Positions 40,701 to 49,132 of a DNA stretch of 64,000 nt are shown one piece after another; position 1 is the stretch's first letter; every line of letters starts with the position of its first letter. Location of the stretch: the NCBI GenBank assembly GCA_965227935.1, contig CBDDGS010000055.1, positions 1,674,001 to 1,738,000 of the forward strand, given 5' to 3'. This stretch comes from JAWPMT01 sp965227935. GTDB taxonomy: Bacteria; Bacteroidota; Bacteroidia; Cytophagales; Cyclobacteriaceae. The notes below the pieces were generated by a model, which was not told the DNA's origin, searched no databases, and saw nothing but the letters and a program-made list of their open reading frames with translations. A program made the position numbers and the translations under genes.

Positions 40701-42678
40701 TACGCTTGACGGTATCAGCTACAACGCATCCACGGGAACATGGGAGTTTCAGGAGACTTCAAATGACATCATTCTCGAGATCTTTGGCCCGGACAATACG
40801 GAGTTGGTGTATGAGGACATCCGAGTGCTCGTCAATAATGTCGACCTGATCACGACAGCGAACCCGTCGGATCCCGCTTGTCGTACCAATACTTTTAATG
40901 CCATTGCCTTCGATCGCCAAACAAGCAATCCCTATTTTCCCATCACCTTTGATCAGTCACCCAATAGGAATCCGCTTATCTGTGGGCGTACGCCTCAACT
41001 GATTCACAACTTCGTGGAGTCGGATATGCTCGATGAGCAGCGGTGGATGGAGCAACTCATCGACAACATGGCTGAGGGGGATCAGCTGCTATTGTTTACC
41101 ATCGGGGAGAACACCTATTCGAACTGGGATGCGCAATTGCTGAACAAGTTCTCGGAAGTCGGGATCAACTCATCGATTATAGAGGGGCTCACCGATGGAC
41201 AGCCGGTTATCTTCTTTGGAAAAAAGGGTACTAGTCCTGGTACTGCTACAAGTATCACTATGAATGCGACGGGATTTCCTGTTCGGGAGCAATTGCTGAC
41301 ATTCGCTGGCGAGGCGACAGGACGATATACCTCCGGTAGGCTGATCACGCAGCCAATAGGCCCTGCCACGGATTGGTGGCGCTTCGATTATTCGTTGGAT
41401 GAGGACCCCACCGACAACGTCACTATCAACGTGTATGGCATTAATACTTCGGGCCAGGAAGTTATCCAATTCACCCAGGGGAGGAGCGAAGAAATAGATA
41501 TTTCCACAATCGACGCTGGGGAGTATCCGAGCCTGCGCCTGGAGGCCATTTTCAATGATGAAAGTGGACTCACGCCTCCGCAGTTCAACTACTGGCGGAT
41601 GTATTACGAGACACCTCCAGACGGTATGGTCGTGATCCCTGAGGAAACCCAAATGCTATTGCTACAGGAAGGGGATTCGCTTGAGGCCGACATAAGCTTC
41701 TACAACTACTCGAATACCGACTTCGTGGATACTGTCACGATGACGGCCACCTTCCGTGAACTGGAGTCCGGAACGGAGTTTCAGGTCACTCAAAATATCA
41801 TGGGGCCTGCATCTGGTGATACGATCACCTTCGCCGTCGAAGAGGGAACGGTTGGGCGTCTTGGCGAGTTCGATCTGAGGGTGCGGATGAATCCCGTTGA
41901 ACCGGAGATCTACCAGGTCAATAATGCCCTGAATCTGTCGAGTTATGCCCGTGTGGAGCCGGACCGTGTTAACCCAATTCTCGATGTGACCTTCGACGGT
42001 GCCTATATCCTCAACGGTGATCTTGTTTCTCCGCGTCCGCTGATCAATATCTTGCTCAAAGACCAGAACACCGTGTTGACAAAAGAGGACACAACCGGAA
42101 TCTCCGTTTATCTAAGGACCGGCGATGATGGTTCGTTCGAACGTATCCCATTTACCAGCGCGCAGATAAACTACACTCCCGCCACCGACGGCGAGGATTT
42201 CACTATCCAGTATGAGCCAGGACCTCTGGAAGACAACCGGTATGCATTGAGGGTTGAGGCCACGGATGCGTCGGGCAATGCCTCAGGGAGTCAGCCCTAT
42301 GAGATTACTTTCGAGGTGGTCAATGAGTCGAGCATTACCCGATTTTTCCCGTATCCCAATCCTTTCTCAACAAGCACACGTTTTGTCTTCACACTCACAG
42401 GTGCAGAGGTGCCTGATGAGATCAAAATACAGATCATGACGGTAAGTGGCAGGGTCGTACGCGAAATACTGCAGGATGAGATCGGTCCCATACGCATCGG
42501 CAACAATATCACCCAATATGCCTGGGATGGCCGCGACGAATATGGTGATCAACTTGCCAATGGCGTGTATTTTTACAGGGTCATTACCAAAATCAATGGA
42601 GAAGAAGTTAAGAATCGGGGTACCGCGGCAGACCAGGCCTTCAAAAATGGCTATGGGAAGCTGTATCTATTGCGGTAA
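37717..42678 (+). CDS. C25 (gingipain-fold) cysteine protease, T9SS sortase PorU2-like
   Basis: A 1653-residue surface protein. Signal peptide about 1-19; a long N-terminal beta region; then the C25 peptidase domain (about 400-760) with the catalytic dyad His622 in FFGHSGP and Cys653 in VNGCNAGE. A CARDB domain (about 780-885; VIVRNFG-like VELIVRNFGRTRLQPL, ending NETNNQVTLDIY) and further Ig-like domains follow, and the protein ends in a FlgD-type/T9SS-like C-terminal domain (YPNPFSTSTRFVF, WDGRDEYGDQLANGVYFYRV). PorU cleaves and attaches CTD-bearing cargo. Its ATG overlaps the stop of the PorV-like gene. The catalytic pair is intact. Role as sortase rather than plain protease is inferred from the pairing. 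Confidence 0.85.
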   Translation: MRRIFLLHMIILAGLGASAQYGNEWINFNQDYWKLQVAEDGLYRVTADELTAQGFPIDQVSADRIKLFHNGEEVAIQVSSTNSRLDYLEFYGQRNDGTREAELYVTPEAQPHQYYSLFSDSTMYFLTYDVSGESGQRMSFSTDNNNTGLAADAYHLADTMHLQTSRYATGLQHGEQLLSQWDEGEGWTGPDIGRGGSADFDFNLRDTVSAGPPPTLEVVILGRNSLAHIVDVSVGPDAASLRSVALTDRDFSRRTSLTLNIELEWSDIGASGEMVVRTTALGLSGAQDRIAISAVRLRYARSFIFDGEQKHFALDTAEGGRSYLRVEAAEPSSLRFYDITDRENPIRLITNPLSDRVDVVVNGTSVSRELLAVNTVMSVPSITSYNFNEIDLSTADYIILTHPDLQQPDSLGNADPVLDYAAYRESADGGNHDVEITNIQDVYDQFGYGQPTPLAIRRMLQLGYNEGNVQWLFMIGRGTTVSTDFYRDGNGEHYLPTFGNPGSDILFGVLDPGSLAPQVAVGRLTATDPNQVRAYLDKVVEHELVPYDGLWRKNIIQLSGGQNAFELTRFRQYVGGFGEIAERDFMGARTSNLSKETTANVEFLNIREEINKGVGMITFFGHSGPAITDIEVDPADRFENKGRYPAIFLVNGCNAGEIFASNKSFGEDWVLLRDKGATNFIAHTDLALSTSLNRYSRLFYEVAYADSTTYGLTLGEITVEAGRRYFESFVDKSAQAQVYPMLLQGDPANLAFAAPDPDYEINAGSVTASSIAGSQILATQDSFKVELIVRNFGRTRLQPLEVAINQTLPDGRIINLRETFERVLYADTLTIFVPIDVTDNVAGSHLLDIQLDPDNNIPEINETNNQVTLDIYISSGNTVQLFPIDQGIVSESSTELIWQPFGGTVTDRSYQLEVDTTSSYDSPFWTNQTQSGTGLLSSSLDLSALPDSSTIFWRTRFAEPSEEEDTIWTESTFTYLPEDTTGGWGQFHIEQRLSSTLDGISYNASTGTWEFQETSNDIILEIFGPDNTELVYEDIRVLVNNVDLITTANPSDPACRTNTFNAIAFDRQTSNPYFPITFDQSPNRNPLICGRTPQLIHNFVESDMLDEQRWMEQLIDNMAEGDQLLLFTIGENTYSNWDAQLLNKFSEVGINSSIIEGLTDGQPVIFFGKKGTSPGTATSITMNATGFPVREQLLTFAGEATGRYTSGRLITQPIGPATDWWRFDYSLDEDPTDNVTINVYGINTSGQEVIQFTQGRSEEIDISTIDAGEYPSLRLEAIFNDESGLTPPQFNYWRMYYETPPDGMVVIPEETQMLLLQEGDSLEADISFYNYSNTDFVDTVTMTATFRELESGTEFQVTQNIMGPASGDTITFAVEEGTVGRLGEFDLRVRMNPVEPEIYQVNNALNLSSYARVEPDRVNPILDVTFDGAYILNGDLVSPRPLINILLKDQNTVLTKEDTTGISVYLRTGDDGSFERIPFTSAQINYTPATDGEDFTIQYEPGPLEDNRYALRVEATDASGNASGSQPYEITFEVVNESSITRFFPYPNPFSTSTRFVFTLTGAEVPDEIKIQIMTVSGRVVREILQDEIGPIRIGNNITQYAWDGRDEYGDQLANGVYFYRVITKINGEEVKNRGTAADQAFKNGYGKLYLLR

Positions 42679-42681
42679 GCG

Positions 42682-43317
42682 ATGAGTACGCGCCTGGTCC
42701 TGCGGACGGCCAAGGCGTACACTGCTCTTCTGGTCTTTTTCCTCATCATCTATTTTTCGGGAGCGCATGGTGACACCGTCCTATGGGTGAACGGCCAACG
42801 CCTGGTGTTGCTGGATGCGGTCATGCCGATCTGGACCCACTTCGGCGATGGCTGGTTTTTTTCCGTCGCGGTGATTGCTATGCTCATCATCCGCTGGCGG
42901 AGCGGGTTGGTGTTGCTTCTTCTTGGGATTGCTCAGCTGCTAGTGAGTGCGGTGCTCAAGAGGGGAGTATTCAGGGGGACACCACGCCCAAAAGTCTATT
43001 TCGAGCAGTTAGGCGTACCGCTGGATTTTATCGAGGGGGTCACAGTGCATGGGTACCACGCTTTTCCATCTGGGCACTCCATGACCGTATTTGCCATATC
43101 GACCTTTTTTTTACTTTATGTGCGCGCAGGCTGGGTAGCTATGGCGGGTTTATTTGTTGCGGTCACCACGGCCTTCAGTCGGATTTACCTTTTGCAGCAC
43201 TTCCTGATTGATGTGACCATTGGGTCTCTCATTGGGGTGTCCCTGGGCACCATTGTCTATGGGCTTTTTCGGAAAACCCTGGAAAGGGATCGCATCTCCC
43301 TCGGGTTATCCGCTTGA
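42682..43317 (+). CDS. PAP2 superfamily phosphatase
   Basis: A 211-residue membrane phosphatase with six hydrophobic segments. The three PAP2 motifs are present: K-x6-RP in KRGVFRGTPRP, PSGH in FPSGHSMTVF, and SR-x5-H-x3-D in FSRIYLLQHFLIDV. Substrates are likely lipid phosphates such as undecaprenyl pyrophosphate or phosphatidylglycerophosphate. It follows the PorU-like gene by three bases, so is co-transcribed; a link to lipid-linked carrier or anchor recycling is possible. Confidence 0.92.
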   Translation: MSTRLVLRTAKAYTALLVFFLIIYFSGAHGDTVLWVNGQRLVLLDAVMPIWTHFGDGWFFSVAVIAMLIIRWRSGLVLLLLGIAQLLVSAVLKRGVFRGTPRPKVYFEQLGVPLDFIEGVTVHGYHAFPSGHSMTVFAISTFFLLYVRAGWVAMAGLFVAVTTAFSRIYLLQHFLIDVTIGSLIGVSLGTIVYGLFRKTLERDRISLGLSA

Positions 43318-43614
43318 TCAGAACATGCTGGAAAGCTTCATCGCTACTCCTTTGTCGCCGTCAATTTTCATCTTGCCGGCCATGAGGGCCATCATCGGAT
43401 TGAGACTGCCGGACATCAGCTTGTCGAAATTGTCGATGTCTATTTTGATTGTGCAGTCGGCGTCTTTGTCGTCATTGCTCACTGCAGTTGGTGAGACCGT
43501 ATCGTCCAGGTAAATGGCTCCCTCAGGGAACAAAAACTTTGTCGTGGCCTTAAGTTTACCGCCATGCAGTTCAGCCAATTTCTTCACCTTGTCGGTTGCT
43601 TCAGAAAGTGTCAT
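43318..43614 (-). CDS. SCP2 sterol-carrier-like domain protein
   Basis: A 98-residue single-domain protein of the SCP2 fold: KLAELHGGKLKATTKFLFPEGAIYLD, CTIKIDIDNFDKLMSGSLNPMMALMAGKMKIDGDKGVAMKLSSMF. The SGSLNPMMALMAGKMKIDGD segment is the family core. It probably binds a fatty acyl or other lipid in the cytoplasm. Its stop lies directly against the PAP2 stop (convergent). The next gene on the same strand is a glutaminyl cyclase. Confidence 0.9.
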   Translation of the reverse strand: MTLSEATDKVKKLAELHGGKLKATTKFLFPEGAIYLDDTVSPTAVSNDDKDADCTIKIDIDNFDKLMSGSLNPMMALMAGKMKIDGDKGVAMKLSSMF

Positions 43615-43628
43615 TTAGTTAATGGTGC

Positions 43629-44720
43629 TTAGTTTAAAGATGGTTTTTCGATGATCTCTAGTTCGAACAATAAGGGGTGAAGCTTGCCGGTCACGATCAG
43701 ATGTCCGGTGCGTTCATCGTAAGCTATTCCGTTGAGGACATAATCTGGTCCTTTGTCTACATTTTTTTCGAGTAGACCGGTCAGATCGATCTTGCCGATA
43801 ACGGCTCCCGATGCAGGGTCTATCATGACGAGAAACTCTTCCATCCACACATTGGCATACAGGACGCCATTGATCATTTCCAGTTCATTGAGCTGGTCAA
43901 TTTCCCCTTGTGTGTCATAGACTTCCAGTCGATCAACCTCGTTGAAGCTGTCTGGATCGATCACATAGAGCTTTGCAGTCCCATCGCTCATGATGAGTTT
44001 GTCAGAGTAATTGGTGATCCCCCATCCCTCTGTTGGATATTGGAAGGTCTGTAGTTGGTTGAAGTCCCGGTCATATACGAAGCCCTGCCGGGCTCTCCAG
44101 GTCAGCTGGAAGATCTTATTGTCATGCAAAACAATCCCCTCTCCGAACAGGTCTTTGTCGAGTTTGATCTCCTGAAGGATCCTTCCGGATTGAAGGTCAA
44201 TCTTTCGCAACACTGACTCATAGGTGCCTCCCTTGCCCGTATACCCACTTCCGGTGCCTTCAAACAGGGTGTCGCCGATGAGAAAGAGGCCCTGTGTCCA
44301 TGCGGTCTCTTCATGGGGAAAGGTGTTGATCACCCGATAAGAATACTCCTTTGGTTCCTGGACTGGGATGAATTTTACCTTAGGGTAGAGGCTTTCCTCC
44401 TTATCGCCGATATAGACGATCAGTCGTAAGCTAGGATTCCCCGCTCTGGGGCGCACCGGTGTCCACGTGAAGCTCGTTTCCGTGAATGATACCGCTTCGG
44501 TGGACGACTCGAGTCGAACTGAGTCAATGGTCGATCCATCCCTTGTTTCCACTTCGAAAACGACGGCTTCACCAAACTTCACCGTGGTATTGCGCTTCGG
44601 GGAAATCAGTTTGCTCGCTTTTCGAATGATCGGGGACTTCTTGGCGGTCGATTGCTTCTCGTTGGTGGTCGAGCAAGAGAGCAGGCCGACGAGCGCTATC
44701 AGCACTATGATAATTCGCAC
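43629..44720 (-). CDS. glutaminyl-peptide cyclotransferase lipoprotein
   Basis: A 363-residue lipoprotein (signal MRIIIVLIALVGLLSC with Cys near residue 16) that forms N-terminal pyroglutamate on exported proteins. A short Ig-like part (about 40-115) precedes the five-bladed propeller glutaminyl cyclase domain: FPHEETAWTQGLFLIGDTLFEGTGSGYTG, RKIDLQSG, FGEGIVLHDNKIFQLTWR, EGWGIT, NELEMINGVLYANVW, VLNGIAYDERTGHLIVTGK. The start is GTG at 44720. In Bacteroidota, T9SS-exported and other proteins are often blocked by pyroglutamate, so it fits near a T9SS locus. Confidence 0.92.
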   Translation of the reverse strand: MRIIIVLIALVGLLSCSTTNEKQSTAKKSPIIRKASKLISPKRNTTVKFGEAVVFEVETRDGSTIDSVRLESSTEAVSFTETSFTWTPVRPRAGNPSLRLIVYIGDKEESLYPKVKFIPVQEPKEYSYRVINTFPHEETAWTQGLFLIGDTLFEGTGSGYTGKGGTYESVLRKIDLQSGRILQEIKLDKDLFGEGIVLHDNKIFQLTWRARQGFVYDRDFNQLQTFQYPTEGWGITNYSDKLIMSDGTAKLYVIDPDSFNEVDRLEVYDTQGEIDQLNELEMINGVLYANVWMEEFLVMIDPASGAVIGKIDLTGLLEKNVDKGPDYVLNGIAYDERTGHLIVTGKLHPLLFELEIIEKPSLN

Positions 44721-44809
44721 TTTTGGTTATTTTGGGATAAAAATAAGCCGATTCTGAGAGACATACGTTGAATTTAGAGAGGGAAACCCATTTCCAGGCG
44801 TGTGACATC

Positions 44810-45580
44810 ATGAAACGTATCTTAGTACCTACGGATTTTTCGGATCAATCGCGTTATGCATTGGTAGCTGCCGCTGGGATGGCGGAGCAAACCGGCGCGA
44901 CGGTCACCTTGCTGCATGTTATTACCGGGAAGGAGGATGACACGGAGGCCAGGAGATGCATCAACGAACAAATCCGGCTGTCCGGCTTCACAGAGGGTCA
45001 TATCGAGGGCTTCGTAAAGCAGGGCCATCCGATGGAGGAAGTCATTCATTATCCAGCGGACTTAATTGTGATGGGAAGCAAGGGGGCCCACGGTCTGAAA
45101 AGCTTCTTCCTGGGCTCCAATGCAGAAAGTGTTGCCAAGCATGCAATGGCGCCGGTCATCACTATCAAAGGCCCCACGGACCTGATGGCCACGCAGAAGA
45201 TAGCTTTCGCCACAGACCTGAGAAATGAGCAGGAAGAGATCATAGAGGAGCTCGTGGCTTTTCAGCGACAGGTGAATGCCGGTATCCATCTGGTAAAAGT
45301 GCACGACAGCCGGTTGGTAAAAACCACCGAAGTTGAAAAGCGCATGCGTCAATTTGCCGATAGACACGGCATTCGGAATTATACGGTCAACGCCAGGGGT
45401 GGCACCAATGAGGTGCATGAAATCATCGATTTTGCCAAAGAGATCAACGCGGACATGGTGGCAATGGCGACGCACGATCGCCACGGCCTGGAACGCCTAT
45501 TTGGTGGGATCATCAGTGGCGGGGTGATCAATGAGATCGACCTACCCATCTGGACCAAGTCAATTCTTTATTCGGAGTGA
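44810..45580 (+). CDS. universal stress protein (two UspA domains)
   Basis: A 256-residue protein of two tandem UspA domains. The first begins MKRILVPTDFSDQSRYAL and has the ATP-binding type GSKGAHGLKSFFLGS; the second (about 130-256) ends MATHDRHGLERLFGG. ATG at 44810 gives the family start; an in-frame TTG at 44768 is rejected. It is divergent from the glutaminyl cyclase and its 3' end overlaps the antiporter stop by 13 bases. Confidence 0.93.
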   Translation: MKRILVPTDFSDQSRYALVAAAGMAEQTGATVTLLHVITGKEDDTEARRCINEQIRLSGFTEGHIEGFVKQGHPMEEVIHYPADLIVMGSKGAHGLKSFFLGSNAESVAKHAMAPVITIKGPTDLMATQKIAFATDLRNEQEEIIEELVAFQRQVNAGIHLVKVHDSRLVKTTEVEKRMRQFADRHGIRNYTVNARGGTNEVHEIIDFAKEINADMVAMATHDRHGLERLFGGIISGGVINEIDLPIWTKSILYSE

Positions 45581-46833
45581 GGCTCCTTTACCGGGGCAGC
45601 AAATCCCCGCATGAGTATGGGCACAGTGAGTCCCTGGTAGAGCACTGAGCAGACGACAACTATGTACGTCATAGTCAGGATGATGTCTTTGCCTTCAAAG
45701 TCAGGAAGGGACATAGAAAGCGCAATGGGTAATCCTCCACGCAAAGCACCCCACGTCAACACCGAGATTGTATTTTTCTCAAAAGCCCGCCGGGTCGACA
45801 TCAGCTTGATTGGAATGAAAACACTTAGCCATCGGCCCAGTAAGACAATATTCACGGCAAAGAACCCTGCCGCGAAGAAGTCAAACCGCCAGGGGATCAC
45901 AATCATTTCCAGTCCTATCAAGACAAACAGCATGGCTGCAAGGGACTCCTCGAGGAGCGCCCAAAACTTAAAGACATAGTCACCCGCGGCACTACTGACG
46001 TGCGTACTCCTCCCTTCATTGCCAATCACCAGTCCCATCACTACTGCGGCTTGCTTCGAGGAAACGTGTATGAAATCGGCAAGCAGCGAGCCCACCATCA
46101 CGATGGCCAAAGTAATCAGGATTTCGGCTTCCACCTGGTCATTGTCTACGTACTGCAGTAGCCTATAGCCAATATAGCCAAGGAAGAGACCGATGAATAT
46201 CCCGCCGAAGATCTCAGCACCGAAGATGTAAAAGATCTCGTAGATCGTCAACACATGGTCATCCTGGGCATGGGCAATATCCAGTAGCGTGAGTGCCAAC
46301 ACCACCGCCACACCATCATTGAAGAGCGATTCTCCCCGGATCTTGACTTCAAGGTCTTTGGAGAGGTTGAATCGTTCGATGAATCTTGTAACCGCTATCG
46401 GATCAGTCGGGGATATGAGCGCGCCAAAGACCAGGCAATAGTAGATGTTGAGCTCTATCCCGAGCATGGCCAATGTGTAATGGACCAGGGTACCGATGAT
46501 GGCGGTACTGAGGAATACACCAGTTGTGGCAAGGATCAATACGGGTGTTCGTTGCTGTGCGAGCTGCCTGAAATCAATATTGAGCGCCCCTGAGAAGAGC
46601 ATGAAGCTGAGCACCACCTGATACAGCACCTCCGCATAATCGTACTCCTCCAGGTCGACAGCACTGACATTTAGTGCTGGTACTATCTTGCCCAGTACGA
46701 GGATGACAACAGAAAGTGCCAAAGCCAAAATCATCAAACCAATGGAAGATGGCAGCTTCAGGTAATACGTGTTGACAAAGATGAATAGCCCAGCAAGGAA
46801 AATGAATAGAGCTATTATGTCGAAAATACTCAT
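45568..46833 (-). CDS. NhaP-type cation:proton antiporter (CPA1)
   Basis: A 421-residue, about 12-helix Na+/H+ or K+/H+ antiporter of the CPA1 family. Features include FGALISPTDPIAVTRFIERF, the ion-binding-like FNDGVAVVLALTL (with ND) near residue 170, and TWGALRGGLPIALSMSLP near the end. No C-terminal regulatory domain. It has a likely -7 box at 46877-46884. Paired by position with UspA, suggesting a shared stress or ion-homeostasis role. Confidence 0.94.
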   Translation of the reverse strand: MSIFDIIALFIFLAGLFIFVNTYYLKLPSSIGLMILALALSVVILVLGKIVPALNVSAVDLEEYDYAEVLYQVVLSFMLFSGALNIDFRQLAQQRTPVLILATTGVFLSTAIIGTLVHYTLAMLGIELNIYYCLVFGALISPTDPIAVTRFIERFNLSKDLEVKIRGESLFNDGVAVVLALTLLDIAHAQDDHVLTIYEIFYIFGAEIFGGIFIGLFLGYIGYRLLQYVDNDQVEAEILITLAIVMVGSLLADFIHVSSKQAAVVMGLVIGNEGRSTHVSSAAGDYVFKFWALLEESLAAMLFVLIGLEMIVIPWRFDFFAAGFFAVNIVLLGRWLSVFIPIKLMSTRRAFEKNTISVLTWGALRGGLPIALSMSLPDFEGKDIILTMTYIVVVCSVLYQGLTVPILMRGFAAPVKEPHSE

Positions 46834-47152
46834 CTACTGAACCAATTAATCAATGCTCATGCCAGGCAGTTTGCCGCAAAATTACGAGTGTAAGTTGGAT
46901 CAGCGGTCTTCTTAGCCAGCATTGTTGGGTGATTTATACAGGGCTCAGACCAATTTGGTTCGAATTTATGACTTTTTCTACCCTTCTGCAAGCGCAATCC
47001 TGTCGGCGGTGTTTGGTTCGTAGCCATTTCAAACCGGTATGAATCAGCACACTGGTGAGGAACAATTAGACGATGGGTCGAAACCGTCAGCATTTTTGTA
47101 CAAACTTCCTTTTGCCAAAAGGCGTTTCTATTTTGATTGTAGATTTGAGCAC
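46834..47152. other. divergent promoter region
   Basis: A 319-base noncoding stretch. On the minus strand TAATTTTG (46877-46884) is a perfect -7 box for the antiporter. On the plus side CCTTTTG-C-CAAAAGG (47108-47122) is an inverted repeat near the DUF3299 gene start. Upstream of the chosen ATG the reading frame is open, but the sequence lacks coding character. Confidence 0.45.
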
Positions 47153-47590
47153 ATGAAAAACTTGTTGGTATATCTGATCATTTCTTTGCCGGTGTTGGCA
47201 ATGGCACAAGCTGACCCTGACTACAAAACGTGGAAGATCCTCGCGGAGGTCGACTATGAGAAGAGTCAGGACGAGTACGGTGAAATATACATTCCCAAGT
47301 TTAGCAACAACATCCAGGAACTGGAAGGCAAGGAGATCACGTTGCCTGGGTATATCATCCCGTTTGAGGGGCTCTTCAATCCGGATGAGGTGATCGTGTC
47401 GTCGCTCCCGATTGCCTCGTGCTTTTTCTGCGGGTCTGGGGGACCCGAGACCGTTGCCAAGGCATTTCTTACGGAGGATATTCGCTACACGGCCAAGACA
47501 GTCAATGTGACGGGCCGGCTGGAGCTGAATAACGAAGACGCCAATGAGTTAATGTTTATATTGCGCGACGCAAAAGTTGAAATCAGATGA
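47153..47590 (+). CDS. secreted DUF3299 domain protein
   Basis: A 145-residue exported protein. From the ATG at 47153 it starts MKNLLVYLIISLPVLAMAQ, a proper signal peptide; the longer frame upstream would bury it, so is rejected. The DUF3299 domain spans about 45-140: ITLPGYIIPFEG, then CFFCGSGGPETV with two nearby Cys that could bind a metal ion, and VTGRLELNNEDANELMFILRDA. Its stop overlaps the next lipoprotein gene (ATGA). DUF3299 proteins are unassigned; similar ones sit near metal transport or cofactor loci. Confidence 0.85.
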   Translation: MKNLLVYLIISLPVLAMAQADPDYKTWKILAEVDYEKSQDEYGEIYIPKFSNNIQELEGKEITLPGYIIPFEGLFNPDEVIVSSLPIASCFFCGSGGPETVAKAFLTEDIRYTAKTVNVTGRLELNNEDANELMFILRDAKVEIR

Positions 47591-48039
47591 CACGTATTTT
47601 TTTGGTTTGTTTTGGTCTGGCTGTAATTTTTTCATGCAGCGCCCCCCAGAGGGAAGCGAACAGTAATGCAGAGCCTGAAGTTGAAGGCCCCGTTCCGGAA
47701 ATGAGCAATCAGGACCTGAAGAATGAGGTTATAGCGGTCCACGACGAAGTTATGCCTCGCCATGCTGAGCTCCGATCTTTGGGGAAATCACTGCGTGAAC
47801 TGGCGGAGTCCTCCGGAGATCAGGCCCAAATCGACCTATATATCGCACAAGCCAATAAGGCCGATTCAGCATTTCAGGCGATGTCGGTATGGATGCGGCA
47901 ATTCGAGTACGACTACGAAGGATCGGAAGAGGAAGAAAAGCAATACTTCGAGGGGCAACTCAAGCAAATGAACGAGGTAAAATTGCTAATGGAGACGGCG
48001 TTGGCAGAAGGGCAAAAACTGGTTGACGACGCAAAGTAA
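47587..48039 (+). CDS. helical lipoprotein of unknown function
   Basis: A 150-residue lipoprotein (leader MTRIFLVCFGLAVIFSC, lipobox Cys at residue 17). The mature protein has a Ser/Pro/Glu-rich linker, then helices (about 45-145: DLKNEVIAVHDEVMPRHAELRSLGKSLREL and so on) typical of short periplasmic coiled bundles. Such proteins are often named viral A-type inclusion-like, without function. It overlaps the DUF3299 gene start and so acts with it. Convergent with the cytochrome c gene. Confidence 0.75.
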   Translation: MTRIFLVCFGLAVIFSCSAPQREANSNAEPEVEGPVPEMSNQDLKNEVIAVHDEVMPRHAELRSLGKSLRELAESSGDQAQIDLYIAQANKADSAFQAMSVWMRQFEYDYEGSEEEEKQYFEGQLKQMNEVKLLMETALAEGQKLVDDAK

Positions 48040-48041
48040 CC

Positions 48042-48488
48042 CTACTCTTCTTCACAGTTCTGTAGCCATTTTTCTACCTCTTTTACTGACTGAAGGCCAG
48101 CTTCATTGCCCCATGAATTGGTGACGAAAGTGAGGATCTCAGCAATCTCGAGATTGGTAAGCGATGGGAGCCCTGGCATCATTTGATGGTACGTAGTGCC
48201 ATTCACTACTATCTCCTTCATCTGTCCATTCTTAATGATACACGCAGCACGAGGGATGTCAGCCAGCAAGTAGTCCGACTTGGCAAGTGGTGGATAGAGT
48301 TGCGCTAGTCCCTGCCCCCTGTCCTGGTGGCAGTTAATGCAATAGACGTCGTACAGACTTTCTCCTTTGGCGAGATACTGTTCAAACTTGATGCGGGTGG
48401 ATCGGTCCATGCCGCCCTGACTACCCGACGTTCCGCAACTCCACAGAGTAGATAGGGCCAGCACGCCAATTAGTAGCCTACTCCTCAT
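48042..48488 (-). CDS. mono-haem cytochrome c lipoprotein
   Basis: A 148-residue cytochrome c. From the ATG at 48488 the leader is MRSRLLIGVLALSTLWSC with a lipobox Cys at 18, and haem is attached at Cys50-x-x-Cys53-His54 (YCINCHQ). The distal Met is probably in HQMMPGL near residue 95-100. Extending to 48518 would lengthen the leader with Gly/Cys/Ser sequence overlapping the SCO gene, so ATG 48488 is preferred; it overlaps the SCO stop by 11 bases. It is in an operon with hemJ and SCO, fitting a respiratory electron carrier. Confidence 0.9.
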   Translation of the reverse strand: MRSRLLIGVLALSTLWSCGTSGSQGGMDRSTRIKFEQYLAKGESLYDVYCINCHQDRGQGLAQLYPPLAKSDYLLADIPRAACIIKNGQMKEIVVNGTTYHQMMPGLPSLTNLEIAEILTFVTNSWGNEAGLQSVKEVEKWLQNCEEE

Positions 48489-49128
48489 CTTTCTCGTACT
48501 CTTTGAGCAGCCGGCCAATGTCGCTGATCATGATGTCCACTTGCTCGGGTTTGGTACCGTCAAGCACAGACCGGATCCTGCGGTCCTTGTCTACCAGGAT
48601 AATCGCCCCCGAATGAATGAATCCCCCGGGAGCCTGATCATCTTCGGCCATCACTGACATGTAGCTCTTCTCCCCGAGGTCATAGATCTCGTCCTGGTCG
48701 CCAGTAACGAAGTGCCATTTTTCACTACTCACTGCCAGGGCTTCCGCGTAGTTTTTGAGAAGGGCCACCGTATCATACTCGGGATCTATGGTATGTGAGA
48801 GCAGTGCTACCTCAGGATTGTCTTCATACGCCTCATAAATACGGAGCATCTGTTGCTTCATGATTGGGCATATGGTGGGGCAGCTGGTGAAGAAGAAGTC
48901 GGCCACGTAGACCTTATCGTCGAAGGTCTCATTGGAAACTACAGCCGAATCCTGATTGACAAACTGAAAATTGGCGATGGTGTGGGGTATGGTATCATAC
49001 ACCGTCTCCCCATTCTCGACCCTCTCCACTATCTCACTGCGTCCGTAAACCTTCAGTTCGTAGCCCTTCTGGACGTCCGAGCAGCCGAGCGCCACTATCA
49101 CCCAGACCAGTGATTTGATCCTTCTCAT
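48478..49128 (-). CDS. SCO family copper chaperone (SCO1/SenC)
   Basis: A 216-residue thioredoxin-fold protein, membrane-anchored or lipidated at its N-terminus, that delivers copper to the CuA site of cytochrome oxidase. Cys83-x3-Cys87 in FTSCPTICPIM and a His in FIHSGAIILVDKD are the three copper ligands. SHTIDPEYDT fits as well. Its gene follows hemJ by four bases and overlaps the cytochrome c gene. All ligands are intact. Confidence 0.95.
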   Translation of the reverse strand: MRRIKSLVWVIVALGCSDVQKGYELKVYGRSEIVERVENGETVYDTIPHTIANFQFVNQDSAVVSNETFDDKVYVADFFFTSCPTICPIMKQQMLRIYEAYEDNPEVALLSHTIDPEYDTVALLKNYAEALAVSSEKWHFVTGDQDEIYDLGEKSYMSVMAEDDQAPGGFIHSGAIILVDKDRRIRSVLDGTKPEQVDIMISDIGRLLKEYEKDEE

Positions 49129-49132
49129 ATGC

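Noticed and set aside
46857..47093. A 78-codon minus-strand frame between the antiporter and DUF3299 genes
   Set aside because: It overlaps the divergent promoter region and has no signal peptide or motif.
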